DNA of 64,000 nucleotides from Tilletia caries (lineage: Eukaryota > Basidiomycota > Exobasidiomycetes > Tilletiales > Tilletiaceae): the NCBI GenBank assembly GCA_032718865.1, contig JALUTQ010000046.1, positions 1,952,896-2,016,895 on the forward strand. Direction: 5' to 3'. The notes under the pieces are model-generated. The model worked only from the letters and a program-made list of their open reading frames with translations, had not been told where the DNA came from and did no database searches. The position numbers and the translations under genes were made by a program. This document shows, in pieces, positions 46,859-58,448 of this stretch. The stretch's first letter is position 1; each line of letters opens with the position of its first letter.

Positions 46859-48250
46859 ATGCGCGTCGCCCTCACCTCCCTCGTCCTCAGCGTTCTCGCT
46901 GTCAGCGCCGAGGCCCACCAACACTGCATCACCGAGCTCAACGCACACCCAGGCTCACACGTCTCCACCGTCTCAAAGCCGGCAGAGACAGCGACCCTGT
47001 ACCAGAACAAGCGGCAGCAGGAAGCCCACCCTCGTGCTGATGCCGCTCCGGAAGCCAGAGCACGGACTTCCACTCATTACAGCCTCCACTACAAGGAGGC
47101 CACTAAGTACGCTACCCAGGTCCACAGCGTCAAGACCTTCACTCCCGTCAACTTCATCATTCGCGACGCTGTAACGATCACCAAGACCGCACAGGCTGTC
47201 GTGTGCGTTACGATTCCGCCCGCCCTATCTCCCCCTTTGAGAGAAGTCCACAAAACTAACATATGAGTTTGATCCCCTTGCAGAGGAACGACAACCTTGT
47301 ACATCACTACCGGGCCCACAGGCGGCACAACTACGCTTACCTCCTACACCCTCAACGTACCCGCCCCCTCGCTCGCCGCTCCCGTCTTGAATCGGCGCCA
47401 AGAGATCGAGGCTCGCCAGTCCTTGGACCACTCCAATCATGAGGACACCGAGAAGAGTAACGGAGTCGACGCGGCCCGCTTTCATGAGTCCGACGACAAC
47501 CCGGCCCACAATCACGGCTCCAAGGTATACTGCAGCAATGTGGTCACATCCACCGTCGCCGGTCCAGCCCCTACTGCCGCCGGCCTGCCTTCCCCCCTCG
47601 CTCGCCTCGCCCAGAGTCCAGCCACGACCGTGGTACAGACCATCGAAGCGACGACCACGGTCACCGTCTACGTCTCCTCAACCCCGACAGCCACCGTGAC
47701 CGCCCGGGCCGTGACCTCGACCGCGAGCCCCAAACCGGTCACGGTCACCTACACACCCACCACCAAGGTCCTGACCAAGACGTCCTACGTGCCCGCCGCG
47801 CCCACCGCCACCGTCGTCGTCGGCGGCTACGACGTCTGCAAACCGACCAAGTTCAGCCAGCTCTACGACTGGACAGCATACCAGGCCGAAGCCCTCGCCT
47901 TCGGCGTCACCACCTACGCGAACATCTCCGACCCGGCCTCATGCTGCGCCGCCGCCGCTTCCAAACCGGGAGCTCTCGCCTGGGCCTTGTGCGACGATAC
48001 GAACGATCTGCACGAGTCGTGCCAGAAGGGCGTGAAAGGGCCTTGCTTCGTGACCTACCTCAAGACCGTCGCTGGCTACACCACCGCGCAGGACCAGTGT
48101 CAGGCGGGCAATAATGCTACGACGTTCCAGTACCGCGCGGGCTCGGGTCAGATTGGCGGGCCGCTCCAGTGTGCGAGCACGTACCAGCCTTACAACTGCT
48201 TCCGGCCCGTCTTGCTCCTCCTGGGCGACTACGTCTGCCTGAAGGCGTGA
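46859..48250 (+). CDS. Secreted Thr/Pro-rich, Cys-containing cell-surface protein
   Basis: Two exons (46859-47202 and 47284-48250), 436 residues. Signal peptide MRVALTSLVLSVLAVSAEA with cleavage expected after AEA. The mature protein is rich in Thr/Ser/Val/Pro (TVTVYVSSTPTATVTARAV and similar), like O-mannosylated wall proteins. The C-terminal 140 residues hold most cysteines (SCCAAAASKPGALAW, CDDTNDLHESCQKGVKGPC), compact and probably disulphide-linked. There is no GPI-like hydrophobic tail; the end is LLGDYVCLKA. A short KR site and RRQ lie in the N-terminal half and could be cut by a Kex2-type protease. Function unknown. Confidence 0.75.
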
Positions 48251-49194
48251 AAGGATCACGAGTGGAACCCTTTTATTCTGGATAACCCCCCCTCTGCCCC
48301 CTCTCCCTCTCTCTCTGCCTAACTTTATTCATTCTTGCTGCTGCTCTCTAACATCATAGACTGCATGGATTGTCAATTCGGATTCATCGGTTCGTTTGCT
48401 TCTCTTCTTCTTCAACGCTCATGGCATTTATCCTCTCTGACCTGTATGTATCGTCGAACAAACCCTGATCAAGCAATCCCGCTCTGGATCCTTCCCCGTC
48501 TCTTTGTCCATCGCCTCGCCCTTTCGCGCGGGTTCCCTGCTCTGCCTGACGGACCTGTCCCCTCCCTCGGCCTGGGCTTTTGTCTCCCCATCGTATAGTC
48601 ACCGCTTTCTCTGGTAGGTGTGCCGCACAGGAGCTAAAAGCTCGAGGAAACCTCTTCGGCTTCTTGGGGCTTTCGAAGTATCGAAACTGAGCAGTCGAAG
48701 CCACAGAAGGCCACTGCTGCCGAGGGGGCGAATTGGCGGAGATAGAACGCGGTTCGAGATGGGGGGTGAGGCCGAGCTGACCGCACGTTGGAAGTCGCGA
48801 CTGAAAGTGAGGTGGAAGGGCTCGGCGCCGGCGAGAAGTCCGTGCGGGGCCGAGAGAAGGGGTATCGATGATCTGGAACGCAGCGGCGGTGGTCTGTTGG
48901 AGCAAAAGATGGAAGGAAGCTTGGACAGACAGAGAGAAATGCGTCAGCGTCGAGCCAGGAAGATCCTTCGAAGGCATCGTCAGAAACAGGGAAAAGCAGG
49001 CAGAAGGCAAGACGGGGACGGGGACGAGGGCATGCTCGGGCTGAGCCAAGACAGTGACAGGTCCAAAGGGTCAAATACGGTTTCCAAAAAAGAATTCGGA
49101 TTTTCTAAGGGCGTCAACTGTTGATGACCGCGTCGCCGGAGTAAGGTTCGCCGCGTAGTAAGGTAGAAGAGGAGGAGGGGTCCCGCGCCTCCCT
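48251..49194. other. Convergent 3' regions
   Basis: About 940 bp between the secreted-protein gene and the thiolase gene. Antisense open frames lack family features. Confidence 0.45.
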
Positions 49195-50554
49195 TCAGAC
49201 ACGCTCCAGGACGACAGCGATGCCCTGCCCACCACCAATGCACGCGGCGCCGACCGCATACCGCTTGTTCAACCGATGCAAGTTATGAACCAGATTGTTA
49301 ACAATCCGCGCCCCACTCGCGCCCAACGGATGTCCCAACGCGATCGCCCCACCAAACACATTCGTCTTCTCCTCGGGCAACTCAAGCACCTTCTGCACAG
49401 AGAGGAACTGCGCCGCGAAGGCCTCGTTCACCTCGATCAGGTCCATGTCGGCGATGCTGAGCCCGGCGCGCTCGAGGGCGAGCGGGATCGCGTTCACGGG
49501 CGCGATACCCATCACGGAGGGGTCGCAGGCTGTCACGCCGTAGCTGACGATGCGGGCCAGCGGCTTGAGGCCGAATCGCTTCAGGGCGTCTTCGGAGGCG
49601 ATGACGTTGGCGGCTGCGCCGTCGCAGATTCCGGACGCGTTGCCCGCGGTCACTGTGCCGTCCTTCTTGAAGACCGAGGGAAGCTTGGCGAGGGACTCGA
49701 TTGTGGACTTGGGGCGCGCGTGCTCGTCGACCTCGAACGTCTCCATGGCCTTGGTTGATGGAATCGAAGGAGAATAAGGTATCAGCATCCCCGGTCATCT
49801 ATGTACGCGCCTTGCAGGACCTTTCTCCTCACCTTCTTGACCTTGACCTCGACAGGGGCAATCTCATCCTTGAAGGCGCCGGCCTCCTGCGCCTTCGCCC
49901 AGCGCTGTTGAGATTGCAGCGCATACGCATCGCACTGCTCCCTCGTAATCCCGTACTTCACCGCCAGATTCTCAGCGGTGATGCCCATCGGAGTCGGCTT
50001 AGGAACCATATCCGTGAGCGCAGCAGCAAGCGAGTCAACAAGCTTGAGGTCCACGCCGTACTTGGCGTTCCCGAACCGGACGCCGTGCAGGGTGTACGGC
50101 GCCTGGGACATGCTCTCCGTCCCGCCCGTAAGGACGACATTCGAGTCACCCGCCCGGATCTCATGCACGGCATTGATGATACTCTGGAAACCAGAGCCGC
50201 AGAGTCGGTTGATCGTCAGCGCGGGCACGGACACGGGCAGGCCGGCGTGGTGGCCGACGTGACGGGCGAGGTAGGCAGCCGCGTTGTCGGAGGCGTGGAC
50301 GTTGCCGAAGATGGTTGCGTCGACTTCGGTTCCCTCGGGGAGGGTGGCGAGGGCGGCCTTGGATGCGAGACCACCGAGCTGGGCAGCGGTCAGGTCTGCG
50401 CGCGCGTGCGTGAGGATGGACAGGGGAAACACGGCATGGGTCAGTCACAGGTGTACGGTTGGCCGCATGGAAACGCAGATCACTCACTGGAGAGCTTGCC
50501 ACCGTATGCACCGAAGGCAGTGCGCTTGGCCGCGACAACGAAAGCCTGAGTCAT
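49195..50554 (-). CDS. 3-ketoacyl-CoA thiolase / acetyl-CoA acyltransferase
   Basis: Thiolase that splits or joins acyl-CoA with CoA/acetyl-CoA, closest by eye to mitochondrial ACAA2-type enzymes. Three exons (50554-50488, 50395-49833, 49749-49195) give 394 residues, the normal length. N-terminus TQAFVVAAKRTAFGAYGGKL. The active-site Cys lies in LTINRLCGSGFQS, the substrate loop in GGTESMSQAPY, the catalytic His in ALGHPLGASGAR, and the second Cys in CIGGGQG. NVHASDNAAAYLARHVGHHA separates it from cytosolic Erg10. No cleavable presequence is obvious; ACAA2 likewise uses an uncleaved N-terminal signal. All catalytic residues are present. Role in fatty-acid or branched-chain breakdown is inferred. 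Confidence 0.88.
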
Positions 50555-51190
50555 CTTATTCTGTTCTTTTCTTCGAAAGCGAGAGGGAGTGAACGATGGC
50601 GAAGATGGTGGACAGGCAGATACTTGCGAAGTGCGAACCGTGTGCGCATTTTGTACCCAGAGGCCAGAGCCCCCCTTCGCACTCACCGGCTTCCCGGCGA
50701 ATTCACTCGGCCCGACCACGCATCTTCCCTTCGGCTTTCCCGACTTCGGCCGAGTCGGGCATACGAGTGAGTATACGAGTATGAGTGAACGAGGCTCGGT
50801 GGTAATAATTGCGCAAACGGGGAGGGAGAAGCAGACGGGGGAAGAGTGTACATCGCTGTGTGAAAGAATATAAAATCCTTTGGGAGGTCCGGGATGGGGT
50901 GAATGAATAGACAGTAGTAGTAGTTGGTTTGCTGGGGCGTGCCGACTGCCGAGTCCGGATGTGGGACGCAGCCGGGGGGCAGGGGGAGGTTCCTTCTCGG
51001 GGCCGATGGGTGCCGGGGGTATGCAGGAAAGGAACCCAGACTCTTGTCCCGAACGCGAGAAAATGACCAGAGATCGAAGTGCGTCCATCCATGGAGGGGA
51101 AGCCACGCCAGAGCTGGCCCTCGACTCCGGAACGCATGGAGAGATTTCCGCCGATTTCCGAAAACAAGGGGAGGGGAGAGATCGTCCGGG
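50555..51190. promoter_or_regulatory. Promoter of the thiolase gene, 3' flank of the Nudix gene
   Basis: About 640 bp. No clear regulatory motif or gene. Confidence 0.4.
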
Positions 51191-53197
51191 TCAGAGTACG
51201 AGCCCTTCGTTCTCATTCAGCATCTTCGCAAGGGGCTCAAACAAGCTCGCCCCATCGCCCAACTCGTCCGCCGCCCTCCATAACGCCTCCTCGTCCGCCC
51301 CCTCCGTATCGTCCCCCCCGGCGGCCCCCGCCCCCGCGCGAGAAGCGAATCCAGAAGTCGGCGACGGCGACATGGCCACCTCGCCCGGGGACGTCCCGAA
51401 GAAGAACGACGACGAGTTCGGGTCGGCCGAGAGTGAGACCGGTCTCCGAGGTGGTGGGGACGCCAGACTGAGCGAGCTCCGTTTCGGAGTCGTGCTCGTC
51501 ACTCCCGGCGCTGCACCCAGTAGAGACCCGCGCCCGCCTTTGCCTCGACTCGCCCCGCCGAATTCGGCCGAACGCGCCGCTTGGAGGAGATCAGCGACGC
51601 GGTGGGCTTGCATGAGCGTCGCTGTTGATGTGGGTAATGCACGGCCGTCGGCACGGGCTGTCTTTTCGAGAAACTCGACGGATCGCTGTGTTTTTGCCGC
51701 CTCGACTAGGTATGCTGTTTTGTTGGACAGGCCGAGGTTGGGCATTTAGCAATTGCTCTAGACGGTGTGTGTGGAGAGACGGGTGCATATTACTCACACC
51801 ACGGAACCCAGACCCATCCCGAACACTTTTCCGGCTCCTGTTGTCATTTCAGAACAAGATGTCGGGGTCAGTACTGTCCGCGAGAACTGGCGATCAGAAA
51901 AAGCTCTGGATGTTGCCTCACCATGACCTGTAAGGTGAAGATCGTTGGTGTAAAAAACGCGTCAGATAGTGGATACCACAGCATTCAAGACCCCCTTTTC
52001 AAGACGCACCTGAGCTACCACGTCCGTACCGCCCTCCGGCACTTTCCCTCTCGCCTTCATAAAGATAGTAACATAATGTCGTGGAACGTCCTCCGGACGG
52101 TCCTTCATTTCCGGCGTATTCACTGCGGTGACAAACTTGACGCCATGCCACGATCTCTTCGGCGGTTTAGGTAGTTGCTGCTGAGCACTTGCCGCGCGGG
52201 CCGTGTCCGCATCGATGTCGGCTCTGAGCGCATGCAATACGCCGAGGGGGAAGTCGGCATCGTCGGCGCGGGAGGATGTCCTTGCTCGTGAACGTGAATT
52301 TACCGTTGTTGTGGTTACGACGGACGACTCGGTCATGCTCGAAGGGGACGGCTCCATCGGATGTGAGCTCAAGTCGAGCTCGATGCCAGTCTCCTCAAAG
52401 GTCTCTCGGATGGCGCACTCCTCGAAGGACTCGTGTAGGTCGAGATGGCCGCCGGGTAAGGCAATGGTGTTTGCTCCGTGTGAACCTGTACGCTTGCCGA
52501 TGAGCACATGGCCGTGTGTGTTGATGACGAAGACGGCGACGCCGACGCGTGGGATCTGCGTGGCGTCTGATACGGGAGCAGCTTTGAACATGGAGGTTGT
52601 TGTTGCGCGTGACCGGATTCTGTCAGCTTCCCCTCCTCCTGCCCGACTTCCGAGCCCTTCCGGGGAAACGGCAGGATCGGTGCCGAAGGAATGCGGGCCG
52701 CGGCCGTCGGACAAGGGGCTGGGAAGGTCAGCAGCGATGCCTATGGCCTGCATACGCAGCCCGAGGTTGGTAATCGGATTGAGCTCGTCGTCGTCCTCGC
52801 CGTCGTCATCGAGTATGAGCGCAGGCGAGGACATTGGTAACGATGACAGACCATCGCCATCGCCATCGCCATCACCGTCGCCATCGCCATCGCCGTCGCT
52901 GATGCCGGTTGCCGTGCTTGTGCTTGTGCTCGTTCCGGCGCGCGAGAGCAGGGTGCCGCCGGTGGGGAGGAAGTTGGCCGGGTCGACTCCGGACGCGGCG
53001 GCGGCGACCTTCTCGTGGAGGTTCTCGAGATGCGCCTCGGGCGTCCAGGGCGAGGAGGTGAGTTCGAACTGCGGGGTGGGCGGGAAGGTGACGCCGGGCG
53101 GGAGTGTGCGGGGCCGGCCGGCGGTGAGACGGGGCGCGGTGGTGATGGAGCCGTACGAGTGCGACGCGGACCCGGTCGGATTCCCGGGAGCGGCCAT
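51191..53197 (-). CDS. Nudix hydrolase with disordered N-terminus and inserted C-terminal segment
   Basis: Start 53197 (MAAPGNPTGSASH). About 200 disordered residues include an Asp-Gly repeat (GCCATC hexamers at about 52855-52900). The Nudix domain begins IPRVGVAVFVINTHGHVLIG; the box GHLDLHESFEEC...RETFEETGI fits GX5EX7REUXEEXGU fully, so metal-dependent hydrolysis of a nucleoside-diphosphate-type substrate is likely (NUDT15-like by layout). Exon 1 ends at 52010. Short exons follow: VM, then EPEKCSGWVWVPW, the normal continuation of NUDT15-like proteins. The last exon (to 51191) ends LFEPLAKMLNENEG, resembling the usual C-terminus, with an extra Ser/Ala-rich stretch of about 150 residues before it. 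The last-exon join is inferred; the alternative is a separate 184-aa gene at 51191-51745. Confidence 0.72.
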
Positions 53198-53408
53198 GGC
53201 TTCTTTGCTGGGAGATGGAGATGGTCACTGTGGGCGAGTGAGCGAGTGAGGGAACAGGGAGCCAGGGGGACAGGGACAAAGGAGTCTGTGCACCATCCCA
53301 GCTTACACTTGCACGCCACGTGGTCTGCACTATGTACTCGATGGCGACGGGCATGACGATGACGAGCAGCAGCCCATCCACCACAGCACCGACACACACA
53401 CACACAAA
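53198..53408. promoter_or_regulatory. Compact divergent promoter, Nudix and DUF1770-like genes
   Basis: 211 bp between two divergent ATGs, with a CA repeat just before the right start (about 53393-53406). Confidence 0.5.
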
Positions 53409-54197
53409 ATGGCAGACGCAGCGGGAGACTCACAGCGACCGCCGCTCCAGTCCGCCCTCTTCCCCTCCTTCTCCGCCCTCAACATCCACGACGACAACGA
53501 CAAGAAGAACAAACGCCTCGCACGCACCAAGGCCCGCGCCCACAAGATCCGCACCAAGCTCCACGAATGGGAAGACAAGTCGCCCCTCGGCGCCCTCCCG
53601 CGCGCCATGCCAGACATGCGCTTCGAGGAGAGTTATCTCGCCACCATTCGCGGCTTCGTCCATGAGCTTACGCCCGAGGAGGGCGAGCAGGAGAAGCGGG
53701 CCGTCAGGGAGGATCGCCATGGTTCTCATCCTGATCCTGCAGACGGTGCGGAGGAGGAGAAGAAGAAGAAGAAGAAGAAGAAGACGCGGAAGGGTGGGGC
53801 GAAGGGGGACGACGAACATAAGGTCGTTGCGACCGTCTCTCGGACTTCTGAGCCTGAGCTTTGGCTGGGCAACCTCAAGATCGAGTGGTGAGTCTACCTA
53901 CACACCCTCCTCGTATTCTCACTGCTTTACCACTCGGACTGACGCATACACGTCCTCTACAGGTACCCGCTCCTCTGGGTCACCTTCCGAGATCAGATCG
54001 TCTCTCCCCTCGTGCAGGGGGCCGTCTGGGGTATCGCCGGCCTCGCACTTGCCCAAACACGCGCATTCATGCTCGATCGAAGGAGAATATCCACACCAGG
54101 TTATCAGGCAGGGCATGGCGGGCCGAGTGCAGGGAAGACGACGACCCCGAGCGTGGGCAGGTCCCTCTTGCAGGCCCTGGGTTTGGGGAGAAGATGA
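53409..54197 (+). CDS. DUF1770-like fungal protein
   Basis: Two exons (53409-53887, 53963-54197), 237 residues. MPDMRFEESYLATIRGFV and, over the intron, WYPLLWVTFRDQIVSPLVQG with AVWGIAGLAL match the pattern I know for the fungus-specific DUF1770 family. Between them is a charged insert with an eight-residue lysine run. The last hydrophobic stretch could be a membrane segment. Function unknown; I assign the family from recalled motifs, without a search. Confidence 0.65.
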
Positions 54198-54583
54198 CGC
54201 CCCGCGGATAGATGTGTTGAAACTGCTGTATACTTGGAATGAATGCGCAATTACCTTGTCCACTTTCATGTCAATGCATACATACAGTACCAAGGCGCGA
54301 GACGACGGGTTCGAAAGCTGATATCCTGCTCGAGATTCGCATCCGAAGGAAATTGGCGTCAAGCTGTCACACTTCTCACAGCCGTGGTACCAGACAAGGA
54401 AAAATGCCATCTCTGCAGAATGTCCGGGGTCAAAGATTGGAGGATCGTGGGATTGCTGAATGTATGCTGGCCAAGGCAGAAGAGATCGAACAGAATCCTG
54501 TATAGGAGAAGGGGGAAGATCACCGTGCGGCAAGAGAGCTGCCGAGTGTGGGCGGGTGACGTGAGGTACGACTCCGTTCGAGT

Positions 54584-55057
54584 TTATGCCTCTCCACGTT
54601 CCTGTTGGTACTTGAGGTAGAATGCGTCTCCTGTTCGAGGTCAGAGGGAGCGATTCGGGAAGAGTGAGAATGACAGGGGTCAGAGAGGTGGATCTGTCAG
54701 AACAGGGGTCGTCGGGTGGACAGGTGTGCGCATGTACTCACGTCGCTGGTTGGCGGGGACGTGCACACCGTACCTGCACATGGAGACAGAAGGCGGGGAA
54801 AGAGCCGAAGCCAGAGTCAGCTAATCTGCGATGTGTGCTTGATGAGCGACTTGGCTGTGTGCGGCCTTGCCTCGCTCCCGATGCGCATCCACAGCCGGCA
54901 GATCTTCATCGTTCGAACTGCTCCCCCTCGCGCGACTCTGGGGCAAAAAAACTCACCAGTAGCCGTAGCCAAGGGCCGTGCCGCCTCCGAGCGCGACGGA
55001 GAGGTCGAGAATGAGGCGCTTGCGGAGCTTGCCGGTGATGGCAGGGATGGCAGACAT
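54584..55057 (-). CDS. COX9: Cytochrome c oxidase subunit VIIa (Cox9)
   Basis: Tiny three-exon gene: 55057-54957, 54773-54742 and 54630-54584, 180 bp in total, 59 residues. The protein starts MSAIPAITGKLRKRLILDLS, has one membrane helix (DLSVALGGGTALGYGYWYG) and ends VPANQRRDAFYLKYQQERGE. Length, the ITG/LRKR start and the single helix match yeast Cox9, a nuclear-encoded inner-membrane subunit of complex IV needed for assembly. Both introns have consensus borders and keep the frame. Divergent from KGD2, another mitochondrial gene. Confidence 0.88.
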
Positions 55058-55645
55058 CGTGTTCGTATTGTAGGTTGCGAAGGTCTGCGCATGAGAAGAG
55101 CGAGAAAAGTGCTGTGAGCGTCAAAGAAGAGCAATGATTTGCACAGCAGCATTCCTGCGCATCCCTTGCTACTCACGATGTACGGAAGGGATGAAAAGCG
55201 CAAGTGCGGCAACGAGATCGAAGGCGAGAAGGTCGAATGCGAGAAATGGCAGTAGGCAGGCAGGCAGGTGCAAGCGGTCCAGACTGACTGAGACGCCGCC
55301 TTGCTGAGACCCCAGTCCCCGTTGAGGAAGAACAAAGAGAGTCTCAGAGTCTCGTTCCTGGAAGGGAGGGCGTCATTTCGGTCGGTTGAGCACAAGCCCG
55401 TCGCCGCTGTGCTTCACGTTTCTCTCAGTGACAGCCAGGATTCAGGAAGCCATCCACCAGGTGAAGGACGCACTTAACCCAGAAAGGAATAGGCACAGTC
55501 TCTCAGATCAGACCGCGGTGAGTCTCGCTGTGGATGTGGTCTGCCCGCTGAACCTCGCCGTGGGCTGACGTTCTCTGTGACTCGATCCAGCACGCACACA
55601 CTCACTCACCCCGCCTCTGTCGCCGCGCTTACGACCGACAGAGCG
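55058..55645. promoter_or_regulatory. Shared divergent promoter of COX9 and KGD2
   Basis: 588 bp between two divergent start codons of respiratory genes. No binding site is firmly identified. An antisense open frame over it is not supported. Confidence 0.5.
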
Positions 55646-57538
55646 ATGATCGCACGCAGATCCGCAGCCGTCGTCCTCGGCGCTGCGACCAAGGCAGCCG
55701 CAAGCTCAGCAGCAGCCGGCTCCAATGCGCCCGCAATGCGCCAACTCGCCGGCATGCGCGCTCGGACCATGGCCTCGATCGCACAACATGCATCCCGTCC
55801 GTCGCCCATCGCCCGCACTCACGCTCCCGTCTCGCTCCTCCGCCCGGTATCCTCCTTCCACTCCTCTGCCATCGCGTCCGGCGTCGTCAAGGTGCCCCAG
55901 ATGGCCGAGTCCATCTCAGAAGGTACCCTCAAGCAATGGACCAAGAAGAAGGGCGACTATGTCAAGGCCGACGAGGAGATTGCAACTATTGAGACCGATA
56001 AGGTCAGTTCTCCCTCTGAATCTTGTCTGCATCACTCCATCACACATGCTTATCGTCTGCCTCCTTCCTCAGATCGACGTGTCCGTAAATGCGCCCGAGG
56101 CTGGTACCATCACAGAGACGTTCGCAAACGAGGAGGACACCGTCACCGTCGGACAAGACCTCTGCAAGATCGAGCCTGGGGAGGCGCCCGCAGAAGGATC
56201 GGACAGCAGCAGCAAGAAGGACGACTCAAAGAACGACGAGAGCGAAGGCTCCGGTGAAAAGCAGGACCAAAAGAACAGCGAGCCAACAGGATCAGGTAAG
56301 GATAAAGGCGAGGACCAGTCCAAGCTCGCCAAGCCGGAGTCTAGCGAGGGAAAGAAGCCCGGCGAGGACAAGTCATCCCCATCACAACAGAAGAAGGACA
56401 CCGGCTCAAAAGCTCAAGCTCAAGAGTCCAAACCTACGACCCCTGCCGGTGGCAGCGGTAGCACCGGCGGTAAGAGTGCCAGCAGCAGCAGCAGTGGCGG
56501 TAGTGGCAGTGGCAGTGCAAGCAAAAGCTCCGGTCCCACCAAGTCTCCCGCCAACCAGGGCCAGGCCAACGCCACCGGCGTCGCACAACAGGGTTCCCGC
56601 ACCGAGCGACGCGTGAAGATGTCCCGCATGCGTCTCCGCATCGCCGAGCGTCTCAAGCAGTCCCAGAACACGGCCGCCTCGCTGACGACCTTCAACGAGG
56701 TCGACATGTCGGCCCTCATGGCCTTCCGCTCCCGCCACAAGGATCGCGTGCTGAAGGAGCACGGGGTCAAGCTTGGCTTCATGAGCGCGTTTGCTAAGGC
56801 GTCTGCTCAGGCGCTTAAGGAGGTGCCGGCTGCCAATGCATCCATCGAGGGCGAAGGCTTGGGAGACACGATTGTGTACCGCGATTTTGTGGACCTTAGC
56901 GTTGCTGTCTCTACGGACAAGGGTCTCGTCACCCCCGTCGTCCGCAACGTCGAGACGATGAGTCTCATCGACATCGAGCGCGCCATTGCAGATCTCGGAA
57001 AGAAGGTGAGCATCCTCTCTTGCCTTGCTCTCTCCTATCCCACGCATTTTGTCAACCCATTCTGACTGGCTTCTACCGTTCTCTCTCTCCCTTCACTGAC
57101 GTACGCAGGCTCGCGACAACAAGCTCACCCTGGAGGACATGGCCGGCGGCACGTTCACCATCTCCAACGGCGGCGTCTTTGGTTCTCTCTTCGGCACTCC
57201 CATCCTCAACCTGCCCGGCTCTGCGATCCTCGGCATGCACGCGATCAAGGACAAGCCCTGGGTCGTCGACGGCAAGGTCGAGGTTCGACCGATCATGGTT
57301 ATTGCCCTTACCTACGACCACAGATTGTTGGATGGTGAGTCTCTCTCTTCTTTCTCTATCTCTCTCTTCCTCCGCCTGCCCACCTTCCTGGCTTCATCCC
57401 TGCCTCCGTCCTCGGGAGCGGGCGTCGTGTTCCAATGTGCTGACACCCTTCCCTATGATTTTAACAGGACGCGACGCGGTGACGTTCCTGGTCAGGCTCA
57501 AGCAATACCTCGAGGACATGCCGAGTCTGCTCCTTTAG
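55646..57538 (+). CDS. KGD2: 2-oxoglutarate dehydrogenase E2, dihydrolipoyl succinyltransferase
   Basis: Core E2 of the mitochondrial 2-oxoglutarate dehydrogenase complex, transferring succinyl from lipoate to CoA in the TCA cycle. Four exons (55646-56002, 56073-57005, 57109-57334, 57468-57538) give 528 residues. The N-terminal 75 residues are Arg/Ala/Ser-rich, a mitochondrial presequence. The lipoyl domain ([20 protein letters not shown]) has the lipoyl Lys in IETDK. A long Ser/Gly/Lys linker of about 150 residues replaces a recognisable E1/E3-binding domain, as in yeast Kgd2. The catalytic domain runs from [20 protein letters not shown] to [14 protein letters not shown], with the active His in DHRLLDG divided from RDAVTF by the last intron. 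[17 protein letters not shown] is the E2 core motif. Confidence 0.93.
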
Positions 57539-58077
57539 ATTAGGCTGCAACCCAATCGAGCCCTCCCAACCTTTGCCCTCTGCTTAATGTCTTATCATGC
57601 TTATACAGGTCTGTGCTGTGAGAGATGCTGAAGAGGTCCAGAGGGATACCGGCAGTCGGACAAGTGAGAAAAGAAGATGACAAGTGAAGAAATTGATAGT
57701 TCTGCCCGGAAAGCGGAACGCAGAACGCAGAGCCTTGTACGTGGCTGGAAGCCTGGAAAGACGAGACACAGCCAGAAATCGGGTGACGTGTATGTAGTCC
57801 TGATCCTCTGACCTCCTTTCACTGACTGCTCGTATCAACAGCACGACTCAGGAGCCTCATACACTAAGAATGCCCTCCGAATTGGATTCACAAGTGCCAC
57901 ATCTTCAGCCAATGAATTGACAGGGACAAGGGTGCGGACTCAGATGCCGAACAGAGGAATTCGAAGAAGGGCGAATGGCGAGGTGAAACAGTGGTCTGCC
58001 CACACTCCGAGCATGTGGATGGAGGAGTACAGCGTGCGGTGGAGGGGCTACCGAGATCTCGTCAGGCTGCACCAAGT
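57539..58077. other. Intergenic, convergent 3' ends
   Basis: About 540 bp; no gene supported. Confidence 0.4.
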
Positions 58078-58448
58078 TTATCCTGAGCAGAATTTGGCCT
58101 TACAGGCATTGAGGGCCCCCGTAAACACTCGATCGCACACGTCGCAGCTGATGGCTTTGGGACATTTGGCCCTGACGCACTTGTTCTTGTAGAAGAGTGC
58201 GCTGTTGAGGCACGACATGTCGCACTGTGTTCGAGTCCAGGAGCGGAGGCAAGAGAGCTCTGGGTTAGACCTTGTGGGACCAAAGCTTGTAAATGTCCCG
58301 GTGTGCTCACGTTTGCAAGTGAACCCTCGCTTCCTCCCCCAGGAGTGGTTCCATCACCGCCTAGGCCAACGTCTGCCATGCTGCTCTCGGCGAAGGCGAG
58401 CAAGGCGATGGTCGCGAAAGGGAGAATGTTGAAGATGGATACCTTCAT
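58078..58448 (-). CDS. Small cysteine-rich secreted protein (effector-like)
   Basis: Start 58448, MKVSIFNILPFATIALLAFA, a clear signal peptide cleaved near AESSMA. A Gly/Ser-rich spacer (GLGGDGTTPGGGSEGSLAN) follows. A short intron (GTGAGC donor at about 58310, acceptor near 58250) restores a frame with nine cysteines: SCLRSW, QCDMSC, NKCVRAKC, SCDVCD, NACKAKFC, ending at 58078-58080. The mature form is about 80 residues. Without splicing the frame loses the cysteines, so the intron is well motivated, although the acceptor choice (CAGAG) is inferred. Size, signal and cysteine content match fungal secreted effectors or hydrophobin-like proteins; the spacing is not the hydrophobin pattern. Confidence 0.65.

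Noticed and set aside
48384..49049. 221-codon minus-strand frame between the secreted-protein and thiolase genes
   Set aside because: No family features and a Ser/Pro/Arg-biased translation typical of 3' regions.
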